Below, one piece after another: positions 58,933 to 64,000 of a stretch of DNA of 64,000 nucleotides (position 1 is the first letter of the stretch; each line of letters opens with the position of its first letter). This DNA is from Darksidea phi (taxonomy: Eukaryota > Ascomycota > Dothideomycetes > Pleosporales > Lentitheciaceae), in NCBI GenBank assembly GCA_030770425.1, contig JASJFT010000075.1, positions 124,001-188,000 on the forward strand. The letters run 5' to 3'. Below the pieces are notes generated by a model. That model worked only from the letters and a program-made list of their open reading frames with translations. It was not told the DNA's origin and did no database searches. Both the position numbers and the translations under genes were made by a program.

Positions 58933-60445
58933 GGTGGCCTCTACGAAGTCTCTTTTGGATGTCGGCAGCACTTTTCAAGCCCTTAGATGTCTACAAAGCC
59001 CGGGACCAGTCTGTCGGATTGCCACGTGGGTACGCGTTACAGGCAGTAAATCTTACCATCACAGAGGGCGAGCACATACATTCCGTAGCGGGCTATCGTC
59101 CTCTTTTCGTTGGTGATCGTACTGAAGAATACGCCGGTGGCGGACAGCGCTATACCGTATCGGGCGATTGCGGCATTCAAGCATTGTATAGCGCCATAGC
59201 TATGGAGAACGCACACATGAGAATTCGCAGAGCAGCCAATAGACGTAAGAAATAGTATCCTAACAAAGATCTTGTCGAAAATATCATTGGAGCTTTGTTG
59301 AGATGCGGGCTAGTTCCGAGCCGCGATATACGTATACCTGAAAGTTGACAGCGCGGGAAATGACGTACCTCATTATCATCGGTCCCAGTGCTCCGGCCTT
59401 CCACGCGCACTGCTCATCTCGCCTCCACACAAGCTTATTCATCGCGATGGCAAAAAGGTGCCCGATTCTACGAAGAATGAAGCCGTCATGCGGGATGTGC
59501 ACAAATAGTAAGCTAAAGGACAGGCGCTTCTTGCTTATTCCCGACATGACTTGCGTTAACCGGAATGGTACCTACTAGGGTGTCTACCTTGCCGAGTACT
59601 TCTCTGTGCGGTGGCGAAAACTCGGAGCCTCTTCTTCTAAAGTGGCTGAAACCACAGCAAATATTATTTGAGGATGTGAATACGTATGATATGAGTCGGC
59701 GGTGCTCGCGACATCGACTTGGGCTAGCTTCTCCGTGATCATGCTGGCGCTGTGTAGATATCAAGTAGCGAGCGAGAAGTTGTATGCTACTGTAGCCCCG
59801 CTGGTTACGCTCACCTGAAACTATGATGACTTCGATCGGGGTTGTGCGGTTAATACTCTCTCTCGGCGCTTTCTCTGCCAGCCCTACTTGGTTGTCGCTA
59901 ACAAGGCTACAGGCTCAGGAACGAGTCGCACTACACGTTCGTATATCAGACCCTTTTTCGACGAGAGGCGCTCACTGTCGCCGCCGGTTCGTGCCCGTCC
60001 TTCGACATTGGCGCGACCAAAGTGCGACCTGAGGTCAATTCGATTGGCGCGTTTGCCATGTTTGCGTTGCTGTGCTGATGACTTTGCGGCGATGGTTCTG
60101 GTTCTTAAGATATTAATCAATGAGCGGAAGTTAGAGCATGATGATACTCCAATGAATAAGGTGGTCTCAGATACTACCCGATAAAATTTAGGGACCCATA
60201 AGAATTCGGCATTTTTGAGTCAAGAGTAGAGCAAATGTAGCCAATGGTAATTCAAGGAAATCCTGGGTTGATATCCGCAACTATATGAGGCCACACTAAT
60301 TCTAGCCTGGCCCACTTCCATGCTCCGCACACATGTCGCTTACACTCCCCATTTCGCACCAGTGTCGACAAGTTGATACTAATTACCCATGTGTGCTGTG
60401 TTTCTTTGCTAAGCTAATCCAACGTTCCCTCAAACTCCTGTGCAC
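58933..60445. other. Intergenic, one possible short ORF
   Basis: No gene is well supported. The plus-strand frame at 58959-59255 (98 aa, with VNLTITEGEHIHSVAGYRPL) is coding-like but has no recognised family and overlaps the dioxygenase start region. Other frames (59345-59578, 59888-60184) look like noise. Confidence 0.35.
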
Positions 60446-61583
60446 TCAACGTGCCTCGCCCTCCTCATCCTCCTCATCAATGCCCTCCAGACTTAACTTC
60501 GGTCGCAAGCTACTCTCAAAGTACGCTTGGAAGTCATCGGGTCCTTTCCCCTGCATCTTGCGATTGATCTGCATCTCCCTTGCCTTCTTCCGCTCCGCGA
60601 GAATCCGCAATTGCTCCTTCATCTTGACGATGAACTGGTCTTCCTCGTTTTGCTTTTGACGGAGTCGTTTGGCATCGTCGAGGTCTTGGATGGGATCGGC
60701 TTTCCGCTTGCCCTTGCGATTTGAAGGCTCGATGCTTGGCTCGACGCTGTGCTCGACGGAGAGCCGAGCAAGGTTGGCGGTAGTGGCCAAAATATCTTGA
60801 ATAGGTTGAAGTGAGGTTGAACGGGGAGGCTGGGATGGGAGAGGAGTTCGATAGCGGACGCGGGCGCATGGACGGACGACGACAGTGTCTTTTTTGCCTT
60901 CTGAGCATTCGGTGGAGTGGGCAACGAAGTCGTTCTCGAGAACTTGACCGCCGGGCCTCGTCATCTGAGGAATCTTTTCCACGCCTAGATAAAAGTTACC
61001 GAGTTGCGAATTCGACCCAGTATTGACACTCACCTCCTTGTTTGTCATACTCCTTCTTCATCAAATTCATTCCAGCCTGCAACTGTCGAACAATAGACGC
61101 GAGGCCGTTTGCCGGGAACACCGACTGCACCAGCCCTGCATCCAGGTAGACATACATGACAAAGTTCTTCAAGTCCTTCACTGGATTTTCTTTGAAACTC
61201 AACTGGTAGACCTTAAACGGATACTGAAGAGGCAGATCCGCCAAGTCCTCTACGGTCATCACTGCCCGTATTTCGCCCGTCGACTTGGTTTCCTCAAGAA
61301 TGTCAACCTCACTCGCTTTGTTAGGATTGGGAAAAGTCTTTAGCCGCGCCCAGGACCGGTGCGCAGCATCTTCGCCCATGAAGAGCTGCTTTTGGTGGGT
61401 AGTCTGGGCCAAGGGCGTATTGGCGTCCGCGAACGCAACGTCCTCGAAGATGTAGTCCTCAGCATTTGGAAGCTCCCAGAAGATTGGAAGATGCTGCAAG
61501 CCTTCGTTGATGGCTTCCCTTTGGCTTTTCGTCGACTTGCGGGTGGTCGATTTCGAGTGGCCGCGCTTGCTGGTGCCGGCCAT
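60446..61583 (-). CDS. Conserved hypothetical protein, basic and acidic tail
   Basis: Exons 61583-61034 and 60984-60446 (49-nt intron, GTGAGT to ATCTAG) give 362 aa. The N-terminal part has a basic KRGHSKSTTRKSTKSQRE stretch, then a globular region with LPLQYPFKVYQLSFKENPVK and LKNFVMYVYLDAGLVQSVFP. The C-terminal third has a coiled, basic segment (LDDAKRLRQKQNEEDQF, then LAERKKAREMQINRKMQGK) and an acidic end (EGIDEEDEEGEAR). The charge pattern suggests a nuclear or nucleic-acid-associated protein, but I do not recognise the family. Confidence 0.78.
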
Positions 61584-61964
61584 CGCTAGTATTCGAATAC
61601 TTTTGATAGTTGCCGAGATTCAGGGTTGATGATCGAAGGGTTTTTGGTGCTTGCAGACGAGCCTTGCCGGGAATTTTTCCTCGCGAGGAGGTCTCAGGCC
61701 CGGATAGATAAGCGAATATGGTAAGCTAGTGAATACTAATGGTATATGAGTTAAGGTAGCAACGCATCAAAAGTACACGTCTCGAGTACAAATCGAAAAC
61801 GAGAATAAACAAGATTAAATATAAGCACGGAGATGATTTCACCACCGCCATGATTCATTGTTTATAAACTATTGTCTAGAGTCATTCTCGCAGAGCAACA
61901 ACACAAAAGATGGCACGGAAAATTAGAGTATTCCAAGCCCCTTTACTCTTATTGCATGCATACG
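61584..61964. other. Short intergenic spacer
   Basis: No gene. It should hold the promoter of the hypothetical protein and the terminator of the second SulP gene. Confidence 0.5.
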
Positions 61965-63992
61965 CTAAATCATGCCATTTCCATTGGCTAGCGCACCCCT
62001 CGAATCAGTTCTCCAGTGCTCATCCCTCTTCCTCGCATCTCGTATAGCTGCATCCACTGCATCCACCAGGTCCACGTGGAAAAACGGTCTATCGACTCCA
62101 TAGATCGGTATCGTCCTGCCGTCTTCCACTACTGCTACGCTGTTTGTTTCGAACTCGCCATCCATCGTAGACTGCATCTCCTCATCCTTCACTTGTGTTT
62201 GCTTACGCCTCAGCCGACTCTCGTTCTCCTTGTTCGCTGTGAGTCCCGCAAACGAAGTCGACATAGTGTACGCTGGATACCAATTTCCGAGCGCCTCCCT
62301 GTTCCTCGTTGATGGGTGTCCGAACCCGGCGAAGGCGAGCGCTCTCCTCGTCCATCTATTGTGCACGCCTGCAAAATGCCACTCGACAACCGCCGGCGCG
62401 GCATAGCGATCTAACGTATTTCTCATATCCACTAACCCTTGTAAACTTGTCATATCGATAACATTCACGTTTGAGAAGTCCAATATGACAGCTCGGAGCA
62501 AAGGCTTCGTATGGGCTGCTTCTTCATCAAACTCGAAGAGAGGGGGCGGTGCTTCACTCCATAGGCGGTCTTGGGGTCGAATGCCATCATCGAGTTGGGT
62601 GCGTCGTGTGTGGGCGAGTATATGGGTGAGGAGATGGTCGGTGTGATTGGCTTGATTAATGTAGTTGAAGGTTTCGGAGAAACGGTATATAAAGACGCCA
62701 GGGTAGGCCGGTTCGACAGCGATGTTGGGATTGTGGGCAGGTTTCGCCGTGTACATTGGGAGGTACACGTCACGAGCGAGCTCATCAGTCTCGGTCACAG
62801 AACTTGCTGAAGAGCGTGGAGCTCCGTCGAGTTGAGCGTGCTGCTGTCTGACAGTGCGCGTTACCCTGGTCCGGCCTGTAAATTTCCCGGGTTTGCGTGC
62901 TGTGCGAATGAGAATGAGGGCGAACGAAAGACCAATACCGGCGTATATCGAGATCTCGAGATCGGTGAACATGGCGAGGACTACGCCAATGACCCAGATG
63001 CAGAGCTCAAAGGGAGAGAACTTCCAGTACTTGTATAGCTTATGGGGAGGTGTGATTAGGTTAATTGTTGCGTGTATAATTAGGCCGGCTAGAGCCGCAT
63101 TGGGAATAAAATAGAAGACAGTCGTAAGTGCATAGAGTGCGAGTACAAGCACCATGGCGCTGAACGGTCCGGCAAGGGGTGTGCGTACTCCAGCCTTGGT
63201 CAGTACTGCGGAAGCGCCGAATGAGCCTGTGCAGACATAGCCTCCAACGAACGGACTAAGAACATTCGCAGCACCTTGTGCAAGAATCTCTTGTGATGGA
63301 ATGACTTTGTAGCCATATATGCGACCGAACTCTTTAGCGATGGCGATATGCTCGACAATGAGGATAATCACGATGGCGGGAAGCTCGGCGGCTACTAGGC
63401 CGAAGAGCTCGGCATCCATCTTAGGCACGCCCGCGTGCGAGAAGCCTTTTTCGATTGTGCCAACAATGCGAAATTTTCTGGAGCCTTCCGGACTTTTGCG
63501 GTGTACCAGCCAGCTAATGAGTGTGTACAGGAGTACGGTAAAAGTCAATCGAAGCGAGGATATCATGGACCACATCCGTTTCTTTGACGGTTTTAGAACC
63601 TCCATCTTCGCACAAACATCTTGAATAGCGAAGAGCATGATGATTGAGGTGATGCCGATCGCTGCATCCAAACCCGTGTTGGGAAGATTCCTCATCGTGT
63701 TAATGAGAACTTTGTATGGCGCTTCTCGCGTGTTGATCCCAGTGATGCCGAGACATGTTGGCAGTTGAGTCGACACGATGGTGATGCTGGCCGAGGTTAC
63801 GAATGCGCTAATTGGTGGGTAAGGAATGAACTCGATGAGCCATCCTAGACGAAAGAAGCCGAGGAAGAGCAGGATCATTCCGGAAAGAAACGAGAGACTG
63901 TGCGCGATCTCTTGTGGTGAATACACGCCGGGCTTCTCGGCTTCGACTGCGCTAATGACCTGCCCGACGAGAAGCGAGCCTACAGCGGTTGT
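61965..63992 (-). CDS. SulP sulfate permease (SUL-type), 5' end truncated by window
   Basis: Only the last exon is visible. A CTAG acceptor at 63994-63993 opens the frame with TTAVGSLLVGQVISAVEAEK, and the N-terminal helices lie beyond the window edge. About 676 codons remain. SulP signatures include MILLFLGFFRLGWLIEFIPY, EHIAIAKEFGRIYGYKVIPS and GGYVCTGSFGASAVLTKAGV. A C-terminal STAS domain has VILDFSNVNVIDMTSLQGLV. This is the fungal SUL1/SUL2-like plasma-membrane sulfate transporter branch, different from the SulP gene at 12165-14367. Confidence 0.9.
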   Translation of the reverse strand, partial: TTAVGSLLVGQVISAVEAEKPGVYSPQEIAHSLSFLSGMILLFLGFFRLGWLIEFIPYPPISAFVTSASITIVSTQLPTCLGITGINTREAPYKVLINTMRNLPNTGLDAAIGITSIIMLFAIQDVCAKMEVLKPSKKRMWSMISSLRLTFTVLLYTLISWLVHRKSPEGSRKFRIVGTIEKGFSHAGVPKMDAELFGLVAAELPAIVIILIVEHIAIAKEFGRIYGYKVIPSQEILAQGAANVLSPFVGGYVCTGSFGASAVLTKAGVRTPLAGPFSAMVLVLALYALTTVFYFIPNAALAGLIIHATINLITPPHKLYKYWKFSPFELCIWVIGVVLAMFTDLEISIYAGIGLSFALILIRTARKPGKFTGRTRVTRTVRQQHAQLDGAPRSSASSVTETDELARDVYLPMYTAKPAHNPNIAVEPAYPGVFIYRFSETFNYINQANHTDHLLTHILAHTRRTQLDDGIRPQDRLWSEAPPPLFEFDEEAAHTKPLLRAVILDFSNVNVIDMTSLQGLVDMRNTLDRYAAPAVVEWHFAGVHNRWTRRALAFAGFGHPSTRNREALGNWYPAYTMSTSFAGLTANKENESRLRRKQTQVKDEEMQSTMDGEFETNSVAVVEDGRTIPIYGVDRPFFHVDLVDAVDAAIRDARKRDEHWRTDSRGALANGNGMI

Positions 63993-64000
63993 CTAGACGA

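Noticed and set aside
59888..60184. 98-aa Arg-rich plus-strand frame
   Set aside because: No domain, no clear coding composition and no splice partners.

Overview
The window is nuclear DNA of a filamentous ascomycete (Pezizomycotina, most likely Dothideomycetes). Genes are split by 45-100 nt introns with GTRNGT donors and CTRAY branch sites. The gene set is typical of moulds: a Zn2Cys6 regulator, an AsaB-like hydroxylase, a LaeA-like methyltransferase, a secreted dipeptidyl peptidase and a Goodbye/NACHT/TPR receptor. Class and species are inferred from gene content only. Intron-exon models were built by hand from splice motifs and reading-frame continuity.

Layout: 1-15.6 kb is mostly housekeeping. 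It holds a GW/WG-rich SANT-like protein, the p24 cargo receptor Emp24, a conserved disordered protein behind two overlapping uORFs, a 785-aa conserved fungal protein, a SulP sulfate permease and a small Cys-rich ORF. From 16.3 to 25.1 kb lies an NLR locus: a decayed paralogue (frameshifts, stops, a 23-bp triplication), then an intact 1395-aa NLR. Inverted copies of one dispersed repeat bracket the intact gene. From 25.2 to 33.1 kb come an AsaB/CmcJ-like enzyme, a MUP1-like amino acid permease, a Zn2Cys6 regulator and an F-box-like protein, all on the minus strand.

From 34 to 40.4 kb is a gene-poor, AT-rich compartment. It has a 70-aa secreted Cys-rich protein, a secreted aerolysin-like protein, copia-type gag and Tc1/mariner transposase relics, and a third copy of the NLR-flanking repeat. 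From 40.8 to 47.3 kb are a membrane-anchored coiled-coil protein with two zinc-knuckle-like motifs and a secreted DPP IV. From 49.4 to 53.5 kb a P450 and an 11-exon methyltransferase are divergently transcribed from a shared 0.7-kb promoter, a possible minimal tailoring pair with no backbone synthase in view. From 54 to 64 kb are a VOC/PhnB-like protein, decayed sequence including a LINE ORF1-like relic, a TauD-like dioxygenase, an unrecognised conserved protein and a second, edge-truncated SulP permease.

The most unusual parts are the NLR/pseudogene/inverted-repeat locus and the adjacent secreted-protein plus transposon island. No CRISPR, bacterial operon or convincing tRNA/rRNA was seen.
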